From a virus: 22,947 nt of DNA. Made by a program: the position numbers and the translations under genes. The stretch is taken from the IMG/VR virus record IMGVR_UViG_3300050015_001119, positions 1 through 22,947 of that record, one strand, 5' to 3'. Each line of letters begins with the position of its first letter. Within the stretch, counting starts at the first letter, position 1. Below the pieces are notes generated by a model. That model was not told where the DNA came from. It saw nothing but the letters and a program-made list of their open reading frames with translations, and did not search any database. Of the stretch, positions 1 to 7,258 are shown piece by piece.

Positions 1-3000
1 TTAAACTCCATGACTATGCCAATCAAAAGTGCCGACTTGCGCAACACCTTGGGCGTTAAACAGCTTGATTTTAAAACTCGTCGTCGACTTATCCGCAAAC
101 TGCGCGTAAATTCCATTGCCGCTTGTTATTTCGATATGTACATTTGGATCCTCGTGATAAGTCTTGATAAAGAATACTTCCTTGCCTTCGTTTGCATTCG
201 TAACCTCATCGTTTCCAAAATCATCTACATCCGGCAGATCTCCGAGATACTGCAAGGTTGAACACGTCACGTAATCTCCTAAATTTCCTCGCGTCAGAAT
301 CATCTTGAGCTGAAAGTACCTGCAGTAATAATCGCCGGGCTGATAATCAATCCATTCAGACCAGTTAATATTGTCCTCCGATAGTCGTATCTTAAAACTG
401 GCCACACTTTGAGTCTCTTGACCAGTGAACCGATAAGATAAACTGTCGTTAAAACGCGCATCCGGGTCGCTGTTAAACTTTCTGCCGGTTGATAAAGAAA
501 CAATCGCTTCTATCTCAACAAAAACCGCCGCTACATAACTGATATCCCGCACCGGCGCCTCGTATTCTCCTGAGAGAAATCCGTCAGAGATCACCAGCGT
601 CTCAGAACTAATTTCAAGATTTGTTTTTACGCCTTCCCACAGCGGATGTTCCTGATATTCAGCTACGACATTTCTGAAAGGGATCTCGCCAACAGTAAGG
701 ATTGATTCCGTAGGATCTTGAGAATAGTTTCCTGAGGTATCAATTGCCTTAATCCAGAATTTCTGATCAATGCCTTTTTTAAGGCCGGTGGTAAGATAAT
801 GCGTCCCCTGCTGAAAAGTGATCACCTCGCCGCTTTCCCAATCTACCCCGCGCCTTATTTCATATCCCCAAACATCCACGTCTGGAATCTCGCTCCATCC
901 GAAATAAAGCTGATCCCTATTCTGATTGACCAAGAACGTCGAAACATCGCTTGGCGGGGCAGATTTACCGACAACCGTAATTGAGGCTTCGGGTGCTGTG
1001 ATAAGCGCACTTTCCTCGTCTATATCCGTAAGCGATGTAACCTTAACCCTATAGGTGTGCCGGTCAACAATATCTCCGATGATGCGAAAATATGATCCTG
1101 TTGTTTCACCTCTTGCTCCCCAGCTCAAACCATCATCATCGCTTATATAGATTTTCGCCTTGGCAAAGGATTTGACGTAATGATCGACATATACCGGCCG
1201 GTCAAACCAAACATCAATGGCGTTCTCAATTGTGCCGTCTGTTTTTTTGACCAGCGATTCGGTCAAGTTCAGATTGGTAACAATCGGGATCTCTCCTGAA
1301 AGCGAAGAATAATTATTCTGCGGCAGGATAATATCGGAATCGTCATACACCGCCTCGTCATACTCCAATGCCTGTATCTGGACTTCATTTTTGCTTTCCC
1401 GCTGAATGGCTACAACCCGAAAATCTTTTTTGACCTTATTTGTTTCGCCGATGACATAGACATCGAAATCCTGCGGCGCGTTTGTAAAAGCCGCGCATGC
1501 AAGCTCTGTATAGGTGCCTGCCGGTGACGTTATCGCCATCTCCTCGATCGTATCGTCGTTGAACCTGACCTGAATCTTGTAGGATTTCCCATCCTCAATT
1601 GTCATCGGGCGATCCAATTTAATTAAGGTTTGAGTTGAGCCGTCCTTTACCCTGCCAGAGAATCCCCACTGCGGCACATCATGCGAAATCGAAATAATAT
1701 CCCCTGCCTGACAGGCAACCGCATCAATCCCTGCCTTAAAAACAATCGAGCGGTTAATGTATTTTGCGACCTTTAAGGCATAGCGCGCCGCGCGGATAGC
1801 ATAGCTTGCTCCTGTTGTAAATAAACGGATCTGGCTTTTACGCATCGGCTCGCCGCTCGCAAGAGCTTCCTCGTCGATGTAAGCAATGGTTTCCTGCCGG
1901 TAGTTTTTTTCTTTATCAGTGAATTGCACTTCGATAACGTTCGGCACTTCTTTGATCGTCTTCCAGCTCTGCACAAAACTATCTTTGACAATATTGCCCA
2001 TGCCAAATAGCTGAGTAGGCAACGTCTGTTTATCAATCTTGAACGATATTCCACCTGCGCTGTATAAAGGCATCGCGTTAAATACGGCACTCAGCTGAAT
2101 CAGAATATCGAGCGCTTTGTTGTTTGAATCAACCACTACATCAAGCCTGAAACGTTTCTCGAAGCCGCCTTTACCGTCAGCCACCTTCTCCTCGCAATAC
2201 TGCGACATTTCTAACAGCGACGCGTTATCAAGATGCGACGTTAAAATAAACTCCCCAAGGCCGTACCGGTTATTAGTGATGAAATCACTTAAACACCACA
2301 CCGGATTCGCGCAATACTTCTGAACATAAGCCGCGCCATCCCATTCGAGTAAAGTGTCATCTGATAAAAGGCGGTAATTACTTCCATCCCAATAGTAGTC
2401 ATCCCAGCTAACCGATGCGCCGCTATTACGAATATCAGGGACCGAAACTTTCTTGCCTTTCACAATTGCGGTGATATTCGGCGTGCCTCCGCTAAGCTGA
2501 TCTGTGGCCAGAAGCTGTAAGCCCAACAACGCTGTATTGGGATAACTTAAATCGTCTGTCTTGAGCTCATCAATTTGAAACAAGGTTAAATCGCCCTGCC
2601 TTAACGGTTGCAATGAACTGTCATCACTGGTGCGGGTAATCCTGATATCGTATTGCCCGAGAGTTAATCCGACCTTGCGAAACACCCTGCGTACTGTTGA
2701 TCGCGATTTTTCCGAAATAGTCGTCTCGCCTAAATCAATATAGATGCCCTCGGAATGCAGTTTGTATTCAACCTTATAAGTCACGCTCCAGCTCTGTATA
2801 TCCCCGGAACCTGAACTCTGCTGGTAAAGGCCGTTATTAAGCCTGAGATGAACTTCAAATCCTTCGACGTCTGAATCAAACATGGTGTAAACATAGGGGC
2901 TGTCTTTGACTAAATTGGCATTGACCGGGTAAAGGTTATGCAGATCTTCAAAGTTATTTACAAGGCTTTGATTGTTCGTGCCGTAGCGTTTTGAAACTGT

Positions 3001-3621
3001 AACACCGCCAAAGTTTGCGATCGGGTTATTGTTAATTTCCATACTATTAATCGACTCAATCTCTCCCTCGCAAAGCGCAAGCAGTATGCTTAAATAGTGA
3101 TTGTCGCCGTCTTCCCAAAGGTATTGGTTTACAATGTTGCCGCCGATCCGGTGCTCGCCATAAACAACCGCAACCGGCACTCCCACTTCCTGAATAGTCT
3201 GGACGCCGTCCCAGCCGTAAGTAGGTGAGCCTTCATCAAGTCCCGTTGCGCCGCCAAGGTTAAAATCCGGCATTTTGGGCTGGTTCATATTCTGATAAAT
3301 AGCGTAACCCATGGACAACACAAAGAACGTAAACAAGAACGGATGAGCTACGGCTACCGCCCAGACCGCCGAAATTATGGCAGAGATAATCGCGACTATC
3401 GGCGCTTTGACTTCCGGGATAACGGTAATCTCATCTCCGCATTCAAGCTTTTCCGATAGATCCAAGATCCTGCGGCCGGTGACAATAACGCGCCTATCTT
3501 CATAAGCAAAACCCGCGGCTTTAAGATACTCCTCAATAGTCTTGCTTCTTGAATACTCAAGCTCTTTAACCTGCGCTTCTTCCAGCTTAAACGGATTGTC
3601 GATATTTCTTATTGTTACCAT
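1..3621 (-). CDS. J: Tail tip protein: lambda gpI-like domain fused to gpJ-like central fibre/host-specificity protein
   Basis: This 1206-aa protein would form the tail tip that contacts the host. Residues 1-75 look like the beta-grasp-type N-terminus of lambda gpI. Residues 73-115 are two hydrophobic segments, as in the C-terminal part of gpI. A 'GVPVAVVYGEHRIGG' segment near 147-161 resembles the end of gpI. From about residue 175 the sequence follows gpJ, including 'LLALCEGEIE' and 'YPNTALLGLQ' (lambda J has YPNTALVGVQ), then fibronectin-III-like repeats around 810-1000 and a C-terminal domain ending in 'DWHSHGV'. Lambda encodes I and J separately (223 and 1132 aa), so one ORF here carries both. 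The stop is the first three bases of the window, so the gene is complete. Its ATG overlaps the upstream K-like gene by 7 bp. The receptor is unknown. Confidence 0.9.
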   Translation of the reverse strand: MVTIRNIDNPFKLEEAQVKELEYSRSKTIEEYLKAAGFAYEDRRVIVTGRRILDLSEKLECGDEITVIPEVKAPIVAIISAIISAVWAVAVAHPFLFTFFVLSMGYAIYQNMNQPKMPDFNLGGATGLDEGSPTYGWDGVQTIQEVGVPVAVVYGEHRIGGNIVNQYLWEDGDNHYLSILLALCEGEIESINSMEINNNPIANFGGVTVSKRYGTNNQSLVNNFEDLHNLYPVNANLVKDSPYVYTMFDSDVEGFEVHLRLNNGLYQQSSGSGDIQSWSVTYKVEYKLHSEGIYIDLGETTISEKSRSTVRRVFRKVGLTLGQYDIRITRTSDDSSLQPLRQGDLTLFQIDELKTDDLSYPNTALLGLQLLATDQLSGGTPNITAIVKGKKVSVPDIRNSGASVSWDDYYWDGSNYRLLSDDTLLEWDGAAYVQKYCANPVWCLSDFITNNRYGLGEFILTSHLDNASLLEMSQYCEEKVADGKGGFEKRFRLDVVVDSNNKALDILIQLSAVFNAMPLYSAGGISFKIDKQTLPTQLFGMGNIVKDSFVQSWKTIKEVPNVIEVQFTDKEKNYRQETIAYIDEEALASGEPMRKSQIRLFTTGASYAIRAARYALKVAKYINRSIVFKAGIDAVACQAGDIISISHDVPQWGFSGRVKDGSTQTLIKLDRPMTIEDGKSYKIQVRFNDDTIEEMAITSPAGTYTELACAAFTNAPQDFDVYVIGETNKVKKDFRVVAIQRESKNEVQIQALEYDEAVYDDSDIILPQNNYSSLSGEIPIVTNLNLTESLVKKTDGTIENAIDVWFDRPVYVDHYVKSFAKAKIYISDDDGLSWGARGETTGSYFRIIGDIVDRHTYRVKVTSLTDIDEESALITAPEASITVVGKSAPPSDVSTFLVNQNRDQLYFGWSEIPDVDVWGYEIRRGVDWESGEVITFQQGTHYLTTGLKKGIDQKFWIKAIDTSGNYSQDPTESILTVGEIPFRNVVAEYQEHPLWEGVKTNLEISSETLVISDGFLSGEYEAPVRDISYVAAVFVEIEAIVSLSTGRKFNSDPDARFNDSLSYRFTGQETQSVASFKIRLSEDNINWSEWIDYQPGDYYCRYFQLKMILTRGNLGDYVTCSTLQYLGDLPDVDDFGNDEVTNANEGKEVFFIKTYHEDPNVHIEITSGNGIYAQFADKSTTSFKIKLFNAQGVAQVGTFDWHSHGV

Positions 3622-4007
3622 CTCTTATCCTTTAATCTGTAAAATCCCTCTGCCCTTACTACCCACGAGGAATCCCTGAGCCTTGAAATAATCACTCCCT
3701 GCCTGCAACAATGAATAAATCTTTTGTTGCTCAAAACAATTCCCGCATGATTAGCAATCTTTCTTGAATTAACAAACAATACCCCGTCAAGAATCTCCGG
3801 CGTTTTGACTTCAACCCAATCATGAAAGTAATGCGCCTTAAAATAATCTTTGCCCTCAAGGCCCCAGACTTTGCTGTATTCAAGATCCTCGACATCAAAC
3901 AACCTCACTCCTAAATCGGCATAGACAAACTTCAAGAACCCCCAGCAGTCAAGGCCGTCTAACGCCCGGCCCCTGTGCCGATACGGAATGCCAAGATACT
4001 TATCCAC
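3615..4007 (-). CDS. K: NlpC/P60 cysteine peptidase, tail tip assembly protein K-like
   Basis: This is a cell-wall-cleaving NlpC/P60 peptidase of the lambda gpK type, acting at the tail tip during DNA entry or tip assembly. The catalytic triad is visible as C21 in 'GLDCWGF', H87 in 'NHAGIVL' and H99 in 'FIHCC' of the 130-aa product. I chose the GTG at 4007 as start: it follows a GAGAG motif, lies 11 bases after the stop of the L-like gene, and gives the usual short N-terminus ('VDKYLGIPYRHRGRALDGLDC') of phage members. An ATG at 4115 would add 36 residues but would overlap the L-like gene by 97 bp with sequence that does not look like this family. Lambda gpK also has an N-terminal JAB metallopeptidase domain; that is missing here. 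Confidence 0.85.
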   Translation of the reverse strand: MDKYLGIPYRHRGRALDGLDCWGFLKFVYADLGVRLFDVEDLEYSKVWGLEGKDYFKAHYFHDWVEVKTPEILDGVLFVNSRKIANHAGIVLSNKRFIHCCRQGVIISRLRDSSWVVRAEGFYRLKDKRW

Positions 4008-4018
4008 GATGCATCTCT

Positions 4019-4630
4019 CTACATCATGTATATGCGCCTTGTCGGCACTGAGGGGAAAGCCCCGAACCTCTGGTAATTGTTCAGTTGCTTGCATCTCTGC
4101 TTTGTCTTGTTGCATGTAATTTCAACTCCTAAATATCCGCACTCTGCGGATTTAAACTTCCATGCGCAGTAATTCCGAGAATATCGCCTTGCCGGTAAAT
4201 CCACTCCCAAAACATCAAACTTTCCTGTGAGCGTAAACTCCACGTTATTCTGATCCGCGGTGTAACTATCGATGTAAAAGATGTCATCCATGAAAGCATC
4301 CGGATCCGACAGCTGATTCAACCAGACCATGCGGATAGTGACTCGCCTCCCTCTAAAATCAAACTGCTCTAAATAGAGCTGAATGAGCCTTGAAACATTG
4401 GCAAGCCGCACCTTTACTTGATCAATTGCGCCTTGATTGTTCTCGCCGACAAACTCATGAGTTATAGGAAACTTTGAGTAAGTAATACCGTTATAAACCA
4501 CGTCCTCATCAATGCCAGCAAGGTACAAATCGTTTATGCCGTCATATTTTTCAAGCGTATACAAAAAAATAGGCGTATTTTCCCGCTTCGCCTTCTCTGA
4601 TTTAAATGTGCTGTCGACTTCGCGCGGCAT
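4019..4630 (-). CDS. L: Minor tail protein L-like, with four-cysteine Fe-S cluster motif
   Basis: This 203-aa protein matches the lambda gpL family in size, position and cysteine pattern. Lambda gpL is known to hold a 4Fe-4S cluster in its C-terminal domain. Here four cysteines sit at residues 155, 164, 173 and 180, within 'NYCAWKFKSAECGYLG' and 'CNKTKQRC', followed by the conserved 'NNYQRFGAFP'. The N-terminal half (about 1-145) is the beta-rich domain that joins the tail-tip hub. Its ATG overlaps the M-like gene's stop (TAATG), so translation is probably coupled. It lies between M-like and K-like genes exactly as in lambda. Confidence 0.88.
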   Translation of the reverse strand: MPREVDSTFKSEKAKRENTPIFLYTLEKYDGINDLYLAGIDEDVVYNGITYSKFPITHEFVGENNQGAIDQVKVRLANVSRLIQLYLEQFDFRGRRVTIRMVWLNQLSDPDAFMDDIFYIDSYTADQNNVEFTLTGKFDVLGVDLPARRYSRNYCAWKFKSAECGYLGVEITCNKTKQRCKQLNNYQRFGAFPSVPTRRIYMM

Positions 4631-4968
4631 TATTTCACCTCGATAAATTCAAATTCAAAGTCATACACTGCGTATGCCTTGCGGCTAAACTGAAAACTGT
4701 CCTCAACAAACCGAACAATATATTCTGTTGAATCGTTCGGGTTCGTCCATGTAAACGCCATAAATGATCCGAATTTGCTTTTAAAGAAATCTGAAACATC
4801 CGCCATCTCCGCATGCGTTCTGTTATTAAACCGAAGTGTCCATTTGCGCTGTGGATTCGCCCATTTGCGGCGTCTCTGCTCCGCGCCGTTCTCAAACTCC
4901 GAAACAAGCGTCTTATATTCCACTGCCTCATCAATGAGAAAATCCGGCAGATATGTGAAATCGCTCAT
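4630..4968 (-). CDS. M: Minor tail protein M-like (tail tip, distal tail family)
   Basis: This 112-aa protein has the size of lambda gpM (109 aa) and sits between the tape measure gene and the L-like gene. The 'VSEFENGAEQRRRKWANPQRKWTLRF' region, the aromatic 'MAFTWTNP' and the C-terminal beta-rich 'YDFEFEFIEV' are typical of the Phage_min_tail/DUF2460-like family. It is expected to form part of the ring at the tail tip, to which the tape measure C-terminus binds. Its ATG overlaps the tape measure stop (ATGA), so the two are probably translationally coupled. Confidence 0.85.
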   Translation of the reverse strand: MSDFTYLPDFLIDEAVEYKTLVSEFENGAEQRRRKWANPQRKWTLRFNNRTHAEMADVSDFFKSKFGSFMAFTWTNPNDSTEYIVRFVEDSFQFSRKAYAVYDFEFEFIEVK

Positions 4969-6509
4969 GTGTAACTCCTGATTACCGAACGTATCTTGCC
5001 GTTGTTATAAATATCCTCGGCAATGGCATTTGATAGCATCTTGCGGTTACGCCAAACATCTTGGGCGTCCCACGCCTGTATGACCTGATTCACATTTATG
5101 GTTACGTTCCCCTTTGCGGACTTTCCTTCGTTTAGGGATCTCAAATTGTCTGATCCGCCTAACGCGCGCATGCCGCGTCTGGATAAAACCCCTTCGCCTG
5201 TCTGCGCAACAATCGGCACCTCATCAATCGCAAGGCCAGCATGCGCTCTTATGGGTGAAACCTCCCCGCCGGAGTGATACACCATCCCACCTTGATGAAA
5301 GAACGGGATCATGCCCGGAAAAATCGAACCTATGGTTTTGACAAGAATCATCTTGGCGAAAACTTCTGCTAAAACTTCCAACATCATATTGCCCAGTTCA
5401 GCGAAATAATCTCTGACATCATCGATCTGGCCTTTAAAAGCATCGCTAAAGAAGTGTTTAAACACTGCCCCAAGAGATCTTGCTGTCCCCTCTGCCATTG
5501 ACTGAATCGCGTCAAACTTCTGCGCTACTTCTTCGATCTTGATATCCGTGCCTAGGTTTTTAAGCGCGTCGACAAATCCGGCAATCGCATTTTTTGCCTT
5601 GTCGTATCCTTTGACTAAACTGCCTTCGCCGGTAACCAAGACGTTTGATATCTTGTTGCCGACTCTATCCATCTCCATATCAGAAGCTTTAATAAGGCCC
5701 TGAAGATTGTCCCGAAACGTTTTGATATGTTGCGAGGCTTCACGATACGGCTCGCCTAACTTTCCCGGAATCTTGCCCAAGACATCGTAGAATTTCTCTA
5801 AGCCAAGAGCCAGATTGTCGAAGCCGACCAAAAGGTACTTGATCAGTTTCACAAAACCGATATATACCATCTGACAAGCAATCTCGATCGCGTTCAAGAC
5901 CGGCACGGCAACGTCTCTGAATTTAAGAAAGACGACAATAAGCCCGGCAACGACAACCGCGATCCCCACAAGCCATGGATTTGCCAAGGCAAATAACGCA
6001 AACTTAGCCACCAAATCGATAATAATTCCACCAAGCCTCGTGAACCTGCCAACCAAAGACAATACGATTCCGCCGAGCATTAAAAATATTCCGCTAATCG
6101 CGATCGACTGAATAATCAAACCCTGAGTCGCTGGCGACAATCTGTTCCAAATATTGAGCAAATTACCGAAAACATTGGCCACCTGATGCACAACCGGCAC
6201 CAATGCCTCGGCGATGCTCACTCTTAAACCGATAAACGCGTTATCAAGACGCTTTAGTTCGTTGGAAACGGATAGCGAATACTTCTCTGCGGATTTGAAT
6301 GCGAGTGCCAAGGGGCCCGTTAACGCGCCGCCCATGAAGATAAGATTCTGACCGACCTGCGATATTTCGCGGCCAACCTGACGCATAGTCCCGCCAAGCT
6401 GTTTGCAGGAATTGGCGAACTTCTGAATGTTGCCCTCTATTCCCTGTAGACGCTTGGTGATTTCGTCTTTTAACTTCATCACAATCTCAAGTTCACGATT
6501 GGTAGGCAT
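4965..6509 (-). CDS. H: Tape measure protein (lambda gpH-like)
   Basis: This 514-aa protein is the tail length ruler and probably enters the envelope during DNA ejection. The N-terminal 120 residues are helical and polar ('MKLKDEITKRLQGIEGNIQKFANSCKQLGG'). Residues about 130-195 form a long hydrophobic stretch with several potential membrane helices. The C-terminus carries the glycine-rich signature of tape measures ('FFHQGGMVYHSGGEVSPI', then 'VAQTGEGVLSRRGMRALGG'). At roughly 1.5 Angstrom per residue it predicts a tail tube of about 75-80 nm, shorter than lambda's. It starts immediately after the stop of the T reading frame (TAG at 6510-6512) and ends in an ATGA overlap with the M-like gene. 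Confidence 0.92.
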   Translation of the reverse strand: MPTNRELEIVMKLKDEITKRLQGIEGNIQKFANSCKQLGGTMRQVGREISQVGQNLIFMGGALTGPLALAFKSAEKYSLSVSNELKRLDNAFIGLRVSIAEALVPVVHQVANVFGNLLNIWNRLSPATQGLIIQSIAISGIFLMLGGIVLSLVGRFTRLGGIIIDLVAKFALFALANPWLVGIAVVVAGLIVVFLKFRDVAVPVLNAIEIACQMVYIGFVKLIKYLLVGFDNLALGLEKFYDVLGKIPGKLGEPYREASQHIKTFRDNLQGLIKASDMEMDRVGNKISNVLVTGEGSLVKGYDKAKNAIAGFVDALKNLGTDIKIEEVAQKFDAIQSMAEGTARSLGAVFKHFFSDAFKGQIDDVRDYFAELGNMMLEVLAEVFAKMILVKTIGSIFPGMIPFFHQGGMVYHSGGEVSPIRAHAGLAIDEVPIVAQTGEGVLSRRGMRALGGSDNLRSLNEGKSAKGNVTINVNQVIQAWDAQDVWRNRKMLSNAIAEDIYNNGKIRSVIRSYT

Positions 6510-6821
6510 CTACTCCTCGCTCTCTTTCATACGCGCGATCTCCCGCTCGATTAAAATAACCGCCTCAACAAACTTCGCGGGTTGATCCAGCCAACCTCCG
6601 AGATTGGGAAGATAGCCTTTGATGAAGAAAAAATACGCGCTTAGATATTCAACGCTTTTTCTTTCGACAAGTATTTTTGGACATCGCGTAAACTCCCAAT
6701 CGTTTAATTTCCACATACCGGGGATCGGCGAATCAGTCTCACAACCCCGCTCATTCTTTTGAGCGCCTGAGCATTTGTGGCAGTCCAGCTTGAACTTATT
6801 TAACCAGACCGCCAGTGTCAG
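6510..6821 (-). CDS. T: T frame of the GT tail assembly chaperone, reached by -1 frameshift
   Basis: This is the downstream half of a lambda GT-type fusion. After slippage at 6821-6827 the -1 frame runs without a stop for 103 codons to TAG at 6510. It encodes 'LTLAVWLNKFKLDCHKCSGA' onward and contains a CxxC plus two more cysteines (GCE, RCP), a possible zinc site. The only ATG in this frame that could start it independently (6716) has no Shine-Dalgarno, so translation as part of G is far more likely. The fusion would be 244 aa (141 from G plus 103). In lambda the T segment lets gpGT bind the tail tube protein while G coats the tape measure. The T frame ends one base before the tape measure ATG, as expected. 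Confidence 0.85.
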   Translation of the reverse strand: MTLAVWLNKFKLDCHKCSGAQKNERGCETDSPIPGMWKLNDWEFTRCPKILVERKSVEYLSAYFFFIKGYLPNLGGWLDQPAKFVEAVILIEREIARMKESEE

Positions 6822-6827
6822 TTTTTT
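6779..6827 (-). promoter_or_regulatory. Programmed -1 ribosomal frameshift signal (slippery heptamer plus stem-loop)
   Basis: On the minus strand the last codons of G read ATA AAA AAC TGA. This places a perfect X XXY YYZ heptamer, A AAA AAC, at 6827-6821 directly before the stop. A 7-nt spacer (TGACACT) follows, then GGCGGTCTGG (6813-6804). That pairs over all 10 positions, three of them G-U, with CTGGACTGCC (6788-6779) around a 15-nt loop. Heptamer, spacer and stem all match standard -1 frameshift signals, and the product joins G to an open T frame. Confidence 0.87.
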
Positions 6828-7243
6828 ATTTCGTTCTCGCTCAATGTATTTTCAGCCAAAATCACTTCGGACAGCTCATCAATCAACGCCTTTGGAAACA
6901 TCGAAATAATCTCGTCGGATAAGACGTTATAATTCTTCCCGTTTACCGGCATAGACACGGTGTCAAACTTAACCGGCTTCTTATCCCGCGGATCGAGAAA
7001 ATTCTCCAACCCTTTAAGCCCGAACTTCACCACCATAAGATTGCGCTTTGAGGCATTGATATTCGCTTTGGCCGATTCCTTCGGATTCTTTGAACTGAAC
7101 TCGAAACTGGTCGTTTGATCCTCGATAAATGCCCTTAAATGAGAATCAAGAAGACCAAGATTAAACACAGTAGGATTACCCGCGTCAGAATCCAGTTTTG
7201 ATTTGTAAGGTTTGCTTTCATAAATATTTATTCCTGTAAGCAT
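6818..7243 (-). CDS. G: Tail assembly chaperone G
   Basis: This 141-aa protein lies between the tail tube and tape measure genes, the fixed position of the G chaperone in long-tailed phages. It is polar and has no hydrophobic segments, consistent with a soluble protein that coats the tape measure during tail assembly and is absent from virions. A strong GAGGAGG site precedes the ATG. Family assignment rests mainly on position, size and the frameshift at its 3' end, because G proteins diverge strongly. Most ribosomes should stop at TGA 6820-6818, and a minority should continue into T. Confidence 0.85.
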   Translation of the reverse strand: MLTGINIYESKPYKSKLDSDAGNPTVFNLGLLDSHLRAFIEDQTTSFEFSSKNPKESAKANINASKRNLMVVKFGLKGLENFLDPRDKKPVKFDTVSMPVNGKNYNVLSDEIISMFPKALIDELSEVILAENTLSENEIKN

Positions 7244-7258
7244 GATTTTCCTCCTCGT

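Noticed and set aside
4000-4008. DnaA-box-like TTATCCACG in the K-like gene
   Set aside because: It is isolated, has one mismatch and no nearby repeats, unlike the pair in the initiator gene.
4008-4115. Longer ATG start for the NlpC/P60 peptidase
   Set aside because: The extra 36 residues lie inside the L-like gene and do not resemble the family; GTG 4007 has a ribosome site and gives the usual N-terminus.
6510-6716. Independent 68-aa gene starting at ATG 6716
   Set aside because: There is no Shine-Dalgarno, and the frame is open upstream to the slippery heptamer; it is better read as part of GT.
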